A stretch of 64,000 nt of DNA. Source: Sulfurimonas hydrogeniphila (GTDB lineage: Bacteria; Campylobacterota; Campylobacteria; Campylobacterales; Sulfurimonadaceae). Positions 10,067 to 18,155 of this stretch are shown in pieces (within the stretch, counting starts at the first letter, position 1; the number at the start of each line of letters is the position of its first letter). The stretch spans positions 496,001-560,000 of the forward strand of contig NZ_CP035534.1 of NCBI RefSeq assembly GCF_009068765.1, given 5' to 3'. The notes beneath the pieces were generated by a model. It was not told the DNA's origin. It did no database searches and saw only the letters and a program-made list of their open reading frames with translations. Both the position numbers and the translations under genes were made by a program.

Positions 10067-12406
10067 TTATCCATTGGGATGCTCTTTCATAAACAAGAGT
10101 TTGTCTGTATCGATATTAAATTCAAAATATTCTGATTCGAAGCTGTCATCATCTATTTTTTGCAGTTGAATGGCTGCTCCTTCATTGTTCTTGATCTCCA
10201 TATACAAAAGGGCGAGTGCATATCTGGCTTCATAAAAATTTTCATTTTTCATTTTTGACAACTCAAGCAATGCTATTGCATTGGCATGATGTTTGGCCGC
10301 AGTTGATGCAACAGCTCCCAAATAGAGTGTATAAGCATCCTGTACTTTCAACTCGTCAATTAAATGATTGTAATGGGTATAGGCTTCTTCAAAGTTTTTA
10401 TTATACAGGAGTGTCAAAGCCAAAGCACTTTCTATGTCCTGTATATCAGTATCTTTTGTCTGTAAAACATACTTTAGCTGCTCTTGTAGGTAGTAAAGCC
10501 TTCCGGTGATTAAATGTTCCTGTATATATGTGTATCTTGTAATGAAAGGGCCGTAATATAAATCAGTATAGGTGAATTGCTGAGTGTTTAAGTATTTCAA
10601 GACCTCTTCTGCGTATTTTGGTATGCTATACCCAGTAAAATGCGTATCTATATAGATCATATGCGGCAGGATATCATGAGGAAAGATGACTGTGAGTTTG
10701 GATGCAGCAGATTTTGCTCTGTCCAAATTTTTTGTTTTCATTCCAATAAGTACCTTGAGCATAAGATACAAAGGTCTTTGTTTGTAGTCTTTGTCAAGCC
10801 ATTCAATTGCTGAGAGATAGTCATTGTCGTTGATATGTAAAAGAGTATTGTACAAGTCAATCTCTTCACTGCTGTTTTCGCCGGAGAGGGAATCTTTCAA
10901 AATAGATTCCAGTTTTGTGTAATCTTTATTTATAAGTTTGCTGGTCATGACAGCATAAACACCGGAAAGATAGTTTTTGGCATCTAAGTGATAGGAACGT
11001 AAAAAGTGTTTGTTTGCCTGGAGCATATCTCCCATTTGTGCATAGGTCAAGGCTAAATTATAGTGTAAAATAGAGTGTTTGGGCTGTATTTTAACAAGTT
11101 GCTGCAAATCCTGGTTTGCCTCTCGAATTTTTAAAGAAAGAGCCTTTTTAATGGCTTTTGTTATGCCTATATCAACATTTGATGCAGAATAGCTTTTTTT
11201 CAGATATTGCTGGGCAGATTGGATATTGTCAATATATATATTTGCATTTCCTTTTCTAATGTAGCTGATTGTCTGGTTTGCATTAAAAATTTTATAGGGT
11301 GAAAAATAAAATATTTTCTGAAAATTAAGAAATTTTGAATTCTGAATTTTTTTCCTGTAGAGGGTTTGAGCTTTTTGGGGGTCAAATAAAGCATCTTTGA
11401 GTTTGACACTTACAGGATAAATCTTATAAATTTTTTGCGGATATTCATCTGTAACTTTTTTGAGTTGTGATGCCGCTTTTTTTGTATGTCCTGCTTTAAG
11501 GTTTATGTAACTGCGTGCCAGTTTTGCCCTGAGTGGCTGATTGTTTTTTGTGATAGCAGTGTTAAGATGGTCAATTGCAAGATTAAAGTCACCTATCCGC
11601 GCATACAGCAGAGCCAGGCTGAAATCATCTACCTCTTCATTTATTTTTTCCAAAGCATCAATTGCATCATAGTTATTGTTATACAAAGCATTGATTTTCG
11701 CGCTTAAATGATTTTGTATAACCGGATATGCAGGATGATCTGTATTTTTGAGAGCATTTAAAGCACCAAGATAGTTTTTGTTATAATAGCTTATAAGGGT
11801 ATAGTAATATGAGTACAAAGGCGAATTGATCTCATATGGCAAATAGGCATAAGCCAGGTCGATGTAGTATTTAAAACTGGATTGATCCTTTACATGTAAT
11901 GAACATACTGCCGCATTTATAGCGCTTACACATCTTTTCTCATCATTGAGTATCGCATTTTGAAATGTTTTCAACGCCAGTGCATACTGCTTGTTTTTCA
12001 TTTGGGCAACACCAAGATTGTATTGTGAGATGGCCTGCGAATAGTAGGCAATATTTTCATACAGAGCCAGAGCTTTTTCTTTTGCGCCTGTTGCATAGAG
12101 ATAATTTGCTTTGGCAATCATATTTTCAAGTTTACTCTGTTCTATAACGGGAGCTTTTGCTTTTTCAAGCTTGTTTTCCAGGAGACTGAAATTGTCAACT
12201 TTTTTTGTAGAGGATTTTTTTATCAGCAAGAGTGCGGTAACAGCAATAAGCAACACAACAATAACAGCAATTCCTCCAAAAAGAATGATTTTTTTCTGTT
12301 TGGATTCTTCATCATTTTCATCAAGAAATTCGTCAGTTTGCTCATGCGAATGCAATACTGCATCGCTGTCTTCTATGATTATTATCTCTTCTTGTGCATC
12401 AGCCAT
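10067..12406 (-). CDS. Large membrane-anchored TPR-repeat protein (PflB-like candidate)
   Basis: A 779-residue protein. An acidic cytoplasmic N-terminus of about 40 residues precedes one transmembrane helix (KKIILFGGIAVIVVLLIAV). A long periplasmic region follows, made of degenerate TPR-type helical repeats such as AISQYNLGVAQMKNKQYALA and HYNLALTYAQMGDMLQANKH. This architecture and length match PflB of Campylobacter, a flagellar-motor scaffold protein, but I cannot confirm orthology without alignment. It is a single gene convergent with the psd-like gene. A different TPR scaffold is the main alternative. Confidence 0.7.
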   Translation of the reverse strand: MADAQEEIIIIEDSDAVLHSHEQTDEFLDENDEESKQKKIILFGGIAVIVVLLIAVTALLLIKKSSTKKVDNFSLLENKLEKAKAPVIEQSKLENMIAKANYLYATGAKEKALALYENIAYYSQAISQYNLGVAQMKNKQYALALKTFQNAILNDEKRCVSAINAAVCSLHVKDQSSFKYYIDLAYAYLPYEINSPLYSYYYTLISYYNKNYLGALNALKNTDHPAYPVIQNHLSAKINALYNNNYDAIDALEKINEEVDDFSLALLYARIGDFNLAIDHLNTAITKNNQPLRAKLARSYINLKAGHTKKAASQLKKVTDEYPQKIYKIYPVSVKLKDALFDPQKAQTLYRKKIQNSKFLNFQKIFYFSPYKIFNANQTISYIRKGNANIYIDNIQSAQQYLKKSYSASNVDIGITKAIKKALSLKIREANQDLQQLVKIQPKHSILHYNLALTYAQMGDMLQANKHFLRSYHLDAKNYLSGVYAVMTSKLINKDYTKLESILKDSLSGENSSEEIDLYNTLLHINDNDYLSAIEWLDKDYKQRPLYLMLKVLIGMKTKNLDRAKSAASKLTVIFPHDILPHMIYIDTHFTGYSIPKYAEEVLKYLNTQQFTYTDLYYGPFITRYTYIQEHLITGRLYYLQEQLKYVLQTKDTDIQDIESALALTLLYNKNFEEAYTHYNHLIDELKVQDAYTLYLGAVASTAAKHHANAIALLELSKMKNENFYEARYALALLYMEIKNNEGAAIQLQKIDDDSFESEYFEFNIDTDKLLFMKEHPNG

Positions 12407-12568
12407 TGACTACCCTGTTAAATATTGCATCTTTTGTATTGAATAAGCAAAAAAAGTACCAATGCTCTGATCTCTCAAACAATATCATTATATCTTATAT
12501 TTAAGGAGTATTATAGCAGTAACTACCTGATTTGATGTATACATGTAATGTACGAAGCGAGGTAGATT

Positions 12569-12779
12569 ATGAAAGAAATTATTTCAATATACAAAAAACA
12601 ATATTCATTAGACTTCTTGCATAACCTATCATTTAACAGCAAATCCTCTATTTAAAATCGCTTTGAGTGATTATGAACAAATGATACATGCATTTTATCT
12701 GATAGCAGGGGTAGGTATCATGGTTGCAGTACTGAGTCTTTTTATATTTGTGGTGCGTTATTCAAACACGAAAGAGTAA
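12569..12779 (+). pseudogene. Apparently frameshifted small single-span membrane protein gene
   Basis: Two short open frames read as halves of one gene. Frame 1 starts at ATG 12569 behind CGAGG and runs 28 codons to a stop at 12653. The +1 frame, open from 12612, continues with SNPLFKIALSDYEQM and a hydrophobic helix (AFYLIAGVGIMVAVLSLFIF) to a stop at 12777-12779. Removing one A from the AAA at about 12640 would fuse them into a protein of about 70 residues. No function is recognised. An independent short ORF from ATG 12681 (32 residues) is the alternative. The rest of the 12407-12799 gap shows nothing else. Confidence 0.4.
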
Positions 12780-12793
12780 ATAAAACTCTTTCG
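12769..12793. terminator. Hairpin between two convergent small ORFs
   Basis: Perfect 9-base inverted repeat CGAAAGAGT / ACTCTTTCG with loop AAATAAA. It overlaps the stop codon of the small plus-strand ORF and lies just beyond the stop of the minus-strand gene at 12800. The position suits a bidirectional terminator, but the flanking T-runs are weak. Confidence 0.45.
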
Positions 12794-12799
12794 CCTCTT

Positions 12800-12991
12800 T
12801 TAGCATTGTGTTGGGTCTTTGAGACAAATTTGTCTTTGTTTTTCTATTTTTGCTTTTTTCATTTGTAAACTTGATCCTGTTGCTACATCATTGAGAACAA
12901 AGGCAAAAGATACAAGATATAAAAAGGAAAATCCGCCAATTAAAGCAATGATGACATAAATGTTGAAATATTTTGAGAGTCTTTTTTTCAT
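12800..12991 (-). CDS. Small single-pass membrane protein of unknown function
   Basis: 63 residues: a basic N-terminus, one hydrophobic helix (VIIALIGGFSFLYLVSFAFV), then a polar tail ending in KDPTQC with two Cys. A strong ribosome site (GGAGG, 5 bases ahead of the ATG on the minus strand) supports translation. I do not recognise the family. It could be a small subunit of a membrane complex, but nothing nearby indicates which. Confidence 0.6.
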   Translation of the reverse strand: MKKRLSKYFNIYVIIALIGGFSFLYLVSFAFVLNDVATGSSLQMKKAKIEKQRQICLKDPTQC

Positions 12992-13077
12992 AGCGTCCTC
13001 CTTAAAGGATATGCTACTATTTTATTGCAAAGAAACTTAATAATTATAAATAATTTTAATATAATTGCAGTTCTTAA

Positions 13078-13971
13078 TTAATCTCTTTTACTGCACTCCT
13101 GCAGAATATGCTTAATGATTGCATCATAATCAAGGTTAAGTCCTGCTGCAAAAGTTTCAATAAAGGAGCTGTTTTTGTCAGTAATATCAGGATTGAGATT
13201 TGTCCGCATAAAAAAACACTGACCGCTTTGGTTTGTTCTTATACTGATTTGCCCGAAATCTCTGATACCAAGATCAATATAGGCATCTATTGCAAGATTT
13301 TCAACACTCTCTTTGATTGTTTGGTCTTCAATATTTTCCAGAATTTTTTTATTTCCGTTGTTTGATCGTAAAACCTTTGCAGAGGAGATCAGCATAGCAT
13401 CTTCTTTTGTTTTTATGATGGATACAAGATAGTCTTCTCCATCGAGATACTCTTCAATCAAAACAGGAACATTATATTTATTAGAAAGAGAAGCAACGCT
13501 TTTTTCAAATTCGCTGAAACTATTGACAGTAAAACATTTGTTTTCTTCTTGACATTGCAGGGAACGGGCAGGTTTAACAACCAGGGGATAATTAATAGGT
13601 ATGTCGTAATCACGCAAATATTTTTCTGCATCGGCAATAAAATATCTTGATGTACTGATACCTTTTTCTTTAAGATAGGATTTTGCCAGTTCTGTATCTG
13701 CATCAAAGAGCAAAGCTTTTTTATCTGAACCGGTAAAGTTGATATTGTTTTTTTTGAAAAATTCACAGAGCCAAATTTTTTCTCCGTCTTCAGTGACAAT
13801 ATGGTTAAGAGTAAGGATAGCCAAGTGAGGTTTTCTTTGTACTGTCTGGTGTAGGTCTTGTATGGTGTGGCATTCATGAACTTCAGCAGTATATCCAAGG
13901 GATGCTATAGCATGTAAGATGGTATTTTCTTGTAAATGTTCATTTCTTGCTGTTATGATTTCTATATTCAC
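13078..13971 (-). CDS. D-alanine-D-alanine ligase-like ATP-grasp protein with altered metal site
   Basis: A 297-residue ATP-grasp protein with Ddl-like architecture: an N-terminal preATP-grasp domain, the central YPLVVKPARSLQCQEEN, VLIEEYLDGEDYLVSI, and a final RDFGQISIRTNQSG. In Ddl enzymes the last motif is E-x-N with a metal-binding Glu. Here it reads FMRTNLNPDIT, so Arg replaces Glu. The usual SxGS-type serine loop is also not obvious. It may use another substrate or be inactive. It is transcribed alone. Confidence 0.65.
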   Translation of the reverse strand: MNIEIITARNEHLQENTILHAIASLGYTAEVHECHTIQDLHQTVQRKPHLAILTLNHIVTEDGEKIWLCEFFKKNNINFTGSDKKALLFDADTELAKSYLKEKGISTSRYFIADAEKYLRDYDIPINYPLVVKPARSLQCQEENKCFTVNSFSEFEKSVASLSNKYNVPVLIEEYLDGEDYLVSIIKTKEDAMLISSAKVLRSNNGNKKILENIEDQTIKESVENLAIDAYIDLGIRDFGQISIRTNQSGQCFFMRTNLNPDITDKNSSFIETFAAGLNLDYDAIIKHILQECSKRD

Positions 13972-14028
13972 TACTGCGTATCCTTGGTAAAATTAACTGG
14001 CTACATAAGTGTTGTAATTTTTGTGATT

Positions 14029-14105
<77 letters not shown>

Positions 14106-14129
14106 ATATTTGAGTCTAAAGTGGATGTT

Positions 14130-14157
14130 AAAAAGAGCAGACAGTTTTGATAAACTG
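14130..14157 (-). terminator. Rho-independent terminator of the cold-shock gene
   Basis: On the minus strand, CAGTTT-ATCA-AAACTG forms a perfect 6-base stem. It is followed by CTGCTC and a run of five T. It lies 16 bases past the csp stop and before the tRNA. Confidence 0.6.
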
Positions 14158-14172
14158 CCCGCTGTGAAGATG

Positions 14173-14391
14173 TTACAGACCTGTAACGTTTTCTGCTTGT
14201 GGACCTTTGTCACCCTGACCGACTTCAAAAGTTACTTTTTGACCTTCGTCAAGTGAAACACGAGAGTGTCCGTTGTCATTAATTTGACGATAATGTACAA
14301 ATACATCTTTGCCGCCATCTTCTACTTCGATAAATCCGAAACCTTTGTCGCTGTTGAACCATTTAACTGTTCCATTTTGTAATGTTGCCAT
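14173..14391 (-). CDS. Cold-shock domain protein (CspA family)
   Basis: A single cold-shock domain of 72 residues that binds single-stranded nucleic acid and acts as an RNA chaperone. It begins [20 protein letters not shown], with RNP1 (KGFGFI) and RNP2 (VFVHY) intact. The ATG at 14391 is chosen over an upstream in-frame ATG at 14421 because the domain starts there and GGAT lies just ahead. A TATATT box at 14444-14449 on the minus strand would give a leader of roughly 45 bases. The Campylobacterota naming of this gene varies, so no symbol is given. Confidence 0.94.
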   Translation of the reverse strand: MATLQNGTVKWFNSDKGFGFIEVEDGGKDVFVHYRQINDNGHSRVSLDEGQKVTFEVGQGDKGPQAENVTGL

Positions 14392-14602
14392 TGTAAATCC
14401 TTGTTTGTTTGAGTACACCAAATTTCTTTGATGATAAAAATCTAATATAAAGTTTTTCTTTTAGGTGAATGTACTGGAAACAAAGAAGTTATCAATATAA
14501 AGCAATCTAAAGATGTAACTAGAATCATCTTTTCTTGTTGGAAGTATATCTTAAAAAAAATTTAAATGCAAGGAATGTGAACAATTCTTTTTTGTAAAGT
14601 AT

Positions 14603-15853
14603 TTACATCCCTAGATAAGGATGCAAAACTTCAGGAATATTTATACTTCCGTCTTCATTTTGAAAGTTTTCCATAATGGCTACAAGTGTGCGGCCAACGG
14701 CAAGAGAAGAACCGTTGAGGGTATGTACGAGTTCATTCTTTTTCCCGTTTTTAAAACGGATTTTGGCACGTCTTGCCTGAAAGTCTCTTGTATTGCTTAC
14801 AGAAGAAATTTCACGGTATTTGTTTTGCCCGGGCAGCCATACTTCAAGATCGATTGTTTTAGCCGCGGAAAAACCCAAATCTCCTGTACACAGAGTTACC
14901 AGTCTGTGCGGTAATTCCAAAGCAGTGAGTAAATCAGAGGCACATGTGACCATATTCTCAAAAATTATATCGCTTTCACCCGGTGTAGAAATGCTTACAA
15001 GTTCTACTTTATGAAACTGATGCTGGCGTATCATGCCTCTTGTGTCCCGTCCTGCAGCTCCGGCTTCTTTTCGAAAACATGAAGTATAGGCAGTCATTGT
15101 TTTTGGCAGTTCCTCTGTTGTGAGTATCTCATCCTGATAGAGATTTGTAAGAGGAACCTCGGCTGTAGGAATGAGGAAAAGCTCAGGATCCTCTACTTTG
15201 TATAAGTCATCTTCAAATTTTGGAAGCTGTCCTGTTCCTTCAAGGGCTTTTCTGTTGACAAGTGCAGGAACGCTGACCTCTTCAAATCCGCGTTCACGGT
15301 TAAAGTCAAGCATAAAGTTTATAAGTGCGCGTTCCAGTCTTGCACCCATGCCAAAGCTGACAGAAAAGCGCGAAGTTGCCAGTTTGACACCGCGTTCAAA
15401 GTCTATCCAGCCGTTTTGTTCTGCCAGTTCCCAGTGCTCTTTTGGGGTAAATGAAAATTCCCTTGGTGTGAGCACTTTTTTGATTTCGACATTGTCATCT
15501 TCATCTTCGCCGTCTGGCACATCATCATCAGGTATATTGGGTATAGCCATTGCAAGCGCTTCGAGTTCTTCTTGACGAAGGCGTTGCACTTCCAAAGCAT
15601 CAGCAATACGGATTTTATTTTCATCGACTTTTTTCTTCAGCTCTGAGACATCTTTGCCTTCACGTTTGTATACACCGAACTCTTTGCTCATAGCATTTTG
15701 CGCAGCCTGAAGGGTTTCAAAGTGGGATTTTGCCTCTTTGAGTTCTTCAAATTTTATTTTCACTTTTTCCAAAAGCTTTGCATCAACGCCTTTGCGCATC
15801 AGTTTTTTGCTTATACCGTCAAAATCTTTTTGCAATAGTTTTAAATCAATCAT
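14603..15853 (-). CDS. serS: Seryl-tRNA synthetase SerS
   Basis: A class II aminoacyl-tRNA synthetase of 416 residues that charges tRNA-Ser. An N-terminal antiparallel coiled coil (about residues 25-100) that contacts the tRNA long arm precedes the catalytic core. The core shows motif 2 ([23 protein letters not shown], given here as SCFRKEAG and RGMIRQHQF) and motif 3 ([17 protein letters not shown]). It lies 8 bases downstream of metF on the same strand, so the two are probably co-transcribed. Confidence 0.97.
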   Translation of the reverse strand: MIDLKLLQKDFDGISKKLMRKGVDAKLLEKVKIKFEELKEAKSHFETLQAAQNAMSKEFGVYKREGKDVSELKKKVDENKIRIADALEVQRLRQEELEALAMAIPNIPDDDVPDGEDEDDNVEIKKVLTPREFSFTPKEHWELAEQNGWIDFERGVKLATSRFSVSFGMGARLERALINFMLDFNRERGFEEVSVPALVNRKALEGTGQLPKFEDDLYKVEDPELFLIPTAEVPLTNLYQDEILTTEELPKTMTAYTSCFRKEAGAAGRDTRGMIRQHQFHKVELVSISTPGESDIIFENMVTCASDLLTALELPHRLVTLCTGDLGFSAAKTIDLEVWLPGQNKYREISSVSNTRDFQARRAKIRFKNGKKNELVHTLNGSSLAVGRTLVAIMENFQNEDGSINIPEVLHPYLGM

Positions 15854-15861
15854 TTTATTCC

Positions 15862-16773
15862 TTATACTAATATGTCTTTGGCTATTTGAAACTGGTTCGC
15901 TGTCATCAGGTGAATCTTAGGATGGAGCTGCTTAAGCTCTTCAAAGAGTTTTTTACTAAGCTCAAATCCCACTTTATACTCCTCCTCTGCACCTTTTGTA
16001 TTTGCCTCTCGGAGTTTGTCTATCCAGCAGGGAGGGACGTTGATCCCCGGTACATGGGATGACAAAAACTGTGCAGTGCGCAGCTTCGTGATAGGAAAAA
16101 CTCCTAAAATAAGTTCTGCATTTTTATTTTCACGGCAACACTCTTTGTTTGCTTTTTCTTTGAGTTCCAAAAGCTGTTTTGCATTTTCAACATCATATAC
16201 CGGCTGTGTTATGATACCTACTGCTCCATGTTTAATTTTCTTTTGCATCTTTTTTTGGAGTGTTTTTGGGTTTTTTGCATAGGAGTTGACAACTGCAAAG
16301 GGGTGTATCTGTTTTGGTACAACATTAAAAGGTTTTGCTGCATAATCCATACCGGAGTTTAAAGCGGCAATGATGTCCAGAAGCAAAGAGCTGTCACCTT
16401 CAAAAACACCTTTTGTATTGGGTTGGTCAGAGATGGTGGCAGGGTCTCCCGTGAGTGCCAGGATGGCTCTGATGTCAACTTCGTTTGCCCCGAGCAAATC
16501 AGACTGCAGGGCAATTTTGTTTCTGTCGCGCATACTCATCGTTGCAATAACAGGCTTGTGAAATCTCTCTTGGAGCAGTTTGGCGGCAAAAAGAGCATTG
16601 TACTTGAGTTTTGCCAAAGGATTGTCTGTGGTGGAAAATCCATCGACTAAATCTGCAAGCCCGAGTGTTTCTATTTTGTCTATCGTCGGTGTAAAAGTTG
16701 CCGAATGCCCGGGTGTAGTTTCAAGAGTAATATATCTGTCGTTTTTTAATTTATGTATCAGTGTGTCAAACAA
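15862..16773 (-). CDS. metF: Methylenetetrahydrofolate reductase family protein
   Basis: A 303-residue TIM-barrel flavoprotein of the MetF family, which reduces 5,10-methylene-THF to 5-methyl-THF for methionine synthesis. Supporting motifs are ALTGDPA (FAD-binding region), [12 protein letters not shown] with the Gln and Tyr of the active face, and GVFPI. The N-terminus ITLETTPG carries the conserved Glu. It shares a short divergent promoter region (16774-16827) with serB. The symbol assumes the canonical reaction; the family also includes divergent corrinoid-pathway members. Confidence 0.8.
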   Translation of the reverse strand: MFDTLIHKLKNDRYITLETTPGHSATFTPTIDKIETLGLADLVDGFSTTDNPLAKLKYNALFAAKLLQERFHKPVIATMSMRDRNKIALQSDLLGANEVDIRAILALTGDPATISDQPNTKGVFEGDSSLLLDIIAALNSGMDYAAKPFNVVPKQIHPFAVVNSYAKNPKTLQKKMQKKIKHGAVGIITQPVYDVENAKQLLELKEKANKECCRENKNAELILGVFPITKLRTAQFLSSHVPGINVPPCWIDKLREANTKGAEEEYKVGFELSKKLFEELKQLHPKIHLMTANQFQIAKDILV

Positions 16774-16827
16774 AAAAAATCCTAATTCGCTATAATTGCG
16801 ATATTATATACAAAAGAGAGAAAATTT

Positions 16828-17457
16828 ATGCTAAAACTTGCAGTATTTGACTTTGATTCTACATTAATGGACGGTGAAACAATTGATTTTTTTGCGGATG
16901 AATTGGGAATAGGCGAAGAGGTCGCCCACATCACAGAAGAGGCCATGAGCGGAAGACTTGATTTTTTTGAATCTTTACAGCAAAGAGTAGGGCTGCTAAA
17001 AGGGCTGGATTATGCAGTTGTTGAAAAAATAGCACATAATCTGCCATATATGCCAGGAGCACGTGAGACCATAGCAGAATTGAAAAACAGAGGCATGAAA
17101 GTTGTCTGTTTCAGCGGCGGTTTCAGAACAGCGACTTCCTATGCAAAAGATATTTTAGGATATGATGCTGATTTTTCCAATGCTTTACATGTAAAGAACG
17201 GAAAGCTTACCGGACTTGTGGGCGGCGATATGATGTTTAATTTCTCAAAAGGCGATATGTTGGTAAGACTTCAAAATATTTTGGGTGTAAGCGAAGAAGA
17301 GACATTGGTTTGCGGTGACGGTGCAAATGATCTTTCAATGTTTGCCCATGCAGGGACTCGGATTGCTTTTTGTGCAAGAGACATTTTAAAACGTGAAGCA
17401 AATATAATAATACAAACAAAAGATTTAACACAAATATTAAAGGAAATACAATGCTAG
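16828..17457 (+). CDS. serB: Phosphoserine phosphatase SerB
   Basis: A HAD-superfamily phosphatase of 209 residues for the last step of serine synthesis. Motif I is FDFDSTLMDGET, with nucleophile and acid Asp. Motif II is the Ser in CFSGGF. Motif III/IV is VCGDGANDLSM. The short SerB form without an ACT domain fits. The stop overlaps the start of the next gene by 7 bases, implying coupled translation. Confidence 0.93.
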   Translation: MLKLAVFDFDSTLMDGETIDFFADELGIGEEVAHITEEAMSGRLDFFESLQQRVGLLKGLDYAVVEKIAHNLPYMPGARETIAELKNRGMKVVCFSGGFRTATSYAKDILGYDADFSNALHVKNGKLTGLVGGDMMFNFSKGDMLVRLQNILGVSEEETLVCGDGANDLSMFAHAGTRIAFCARDILKREANIIIQTKDLTQILKEIQC

Positions 17458-17750
17458 AGAGTACAGTGTGGAGACAATATCATAATGACAACAGTTTTAG
17501 AGAAAAACTTGCAGAGTTTTGTAGACTTGATACTGTAGATCTGATAGAAGATGACAAAGAACTTTATGCGGCGCTCAAAGCAAAACTGACAAAAAAAGAG
17601 CTGAAACTTTTTGCAATGGATACGGCAGGGATTGCTCAAGGGATAATTAAAAAAGAGTTTGCATATACTGATGAAGAGTTGGAAAAAGCAAAATTCAAGC
17701 TCTATAAAAAGTTAATTCAGGATAAAACAAGGCTCAGTTTCAGAGTATAG
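17451..17750 (+). CDS. Conserved-looking small soluble protein of unknown function
   Basis: 99 residues, mostly charged and helical, with no signal peptide or membrane segment. It starts inside the 3' end of serB (ATGCTAG overlap), so it is probably translated with serB. The central region, LFAMDTAGIAQGIIKKEFAYT, is the most distinctive. I do not recognise a family. The coding pattern and operon position support a real gene. Confidence 0.7.
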   Translation: MLESTVWRQYHNDNSFREKLAEFCRLDTVDLIEDDKELYAALKAKLTKKELKLFAMDTAGIAQGIIKKEFAYTDEELEKAKFKLYKKLIQDKTRLSFRV

Positions 17751-17816
17751 ATTAATCTACAATTTATGAAGATGTCAGTAACATATCACAATGTTATAAG
17801 ATGTAAAGGAAAGTAA

Positions 17817-18155
17817 ATGAAAAAAATGACTTCATTGTTATTGGCTGCTGCAGTGGCCGGGTCTGTTTTTACAACAAGTGCGACAGCTGATGCAAGCAAA
17901 GGGCAAAGGTTTTATTTAAAAAAGCTGAAAATCTGTAAGAAAGACGGACTGAAAAATGGAGCTGTATTTGCGATAAAACATGACCGTAAAGGTTGGGCTT
18001 CTTTAAAAGAGTCTGGAAAACTTCAAGAAGAATGGATGAAAATTTGTCCTCATGGCGTGAAAAAAATTAAGAAAATGAAAGAAAAAGATGTGAAAAACCT
18101 TTATGACTTTGTCTGGAAATATGCAGCAGACGGTGAAGTCCCGACCTGTGGTTAA
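17817..18155 (+). CDS. Exported cytochrome-c-like protein lacking a haem-binding motif
   Basis: 112 residues with a signal peptide (KKMTSLLLAAAVAGSVFTTSATA). The mature part resembles a small cytochrome c fold (DASKGQRFYLKKLKICKK at the N-terminal helix, LYDFVWKYAADGEVPTC at the C-terminal helix), but there is no CXXCH. Three cysteines remain (in LKICKK, MKICPHG and VPTC). It may be a haem-less periplasmic structural or redox protein. The ribosome site AAAGGAAAG precedes the ATG. It ends 4 bases into the convergent neighbour. Confidence 0.65.
   Translation: MKKMTSLLLAAAVAGSVFTTSATADASKGQRFYLKKLKICKKDGLKNGAVFAIKHDRKGWASLKESGKLQEEWMKICPHGVKKIKKMKEKDVKNLYDFVWKYAADGEVPTCG

Noticed and set aside
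12681-12779. 32-residue ORF as an independent gene
   Set aside because: Possible, but the coding-like sequence extends upstream in the same frame without a start, favouring a frameshifted longer gene.
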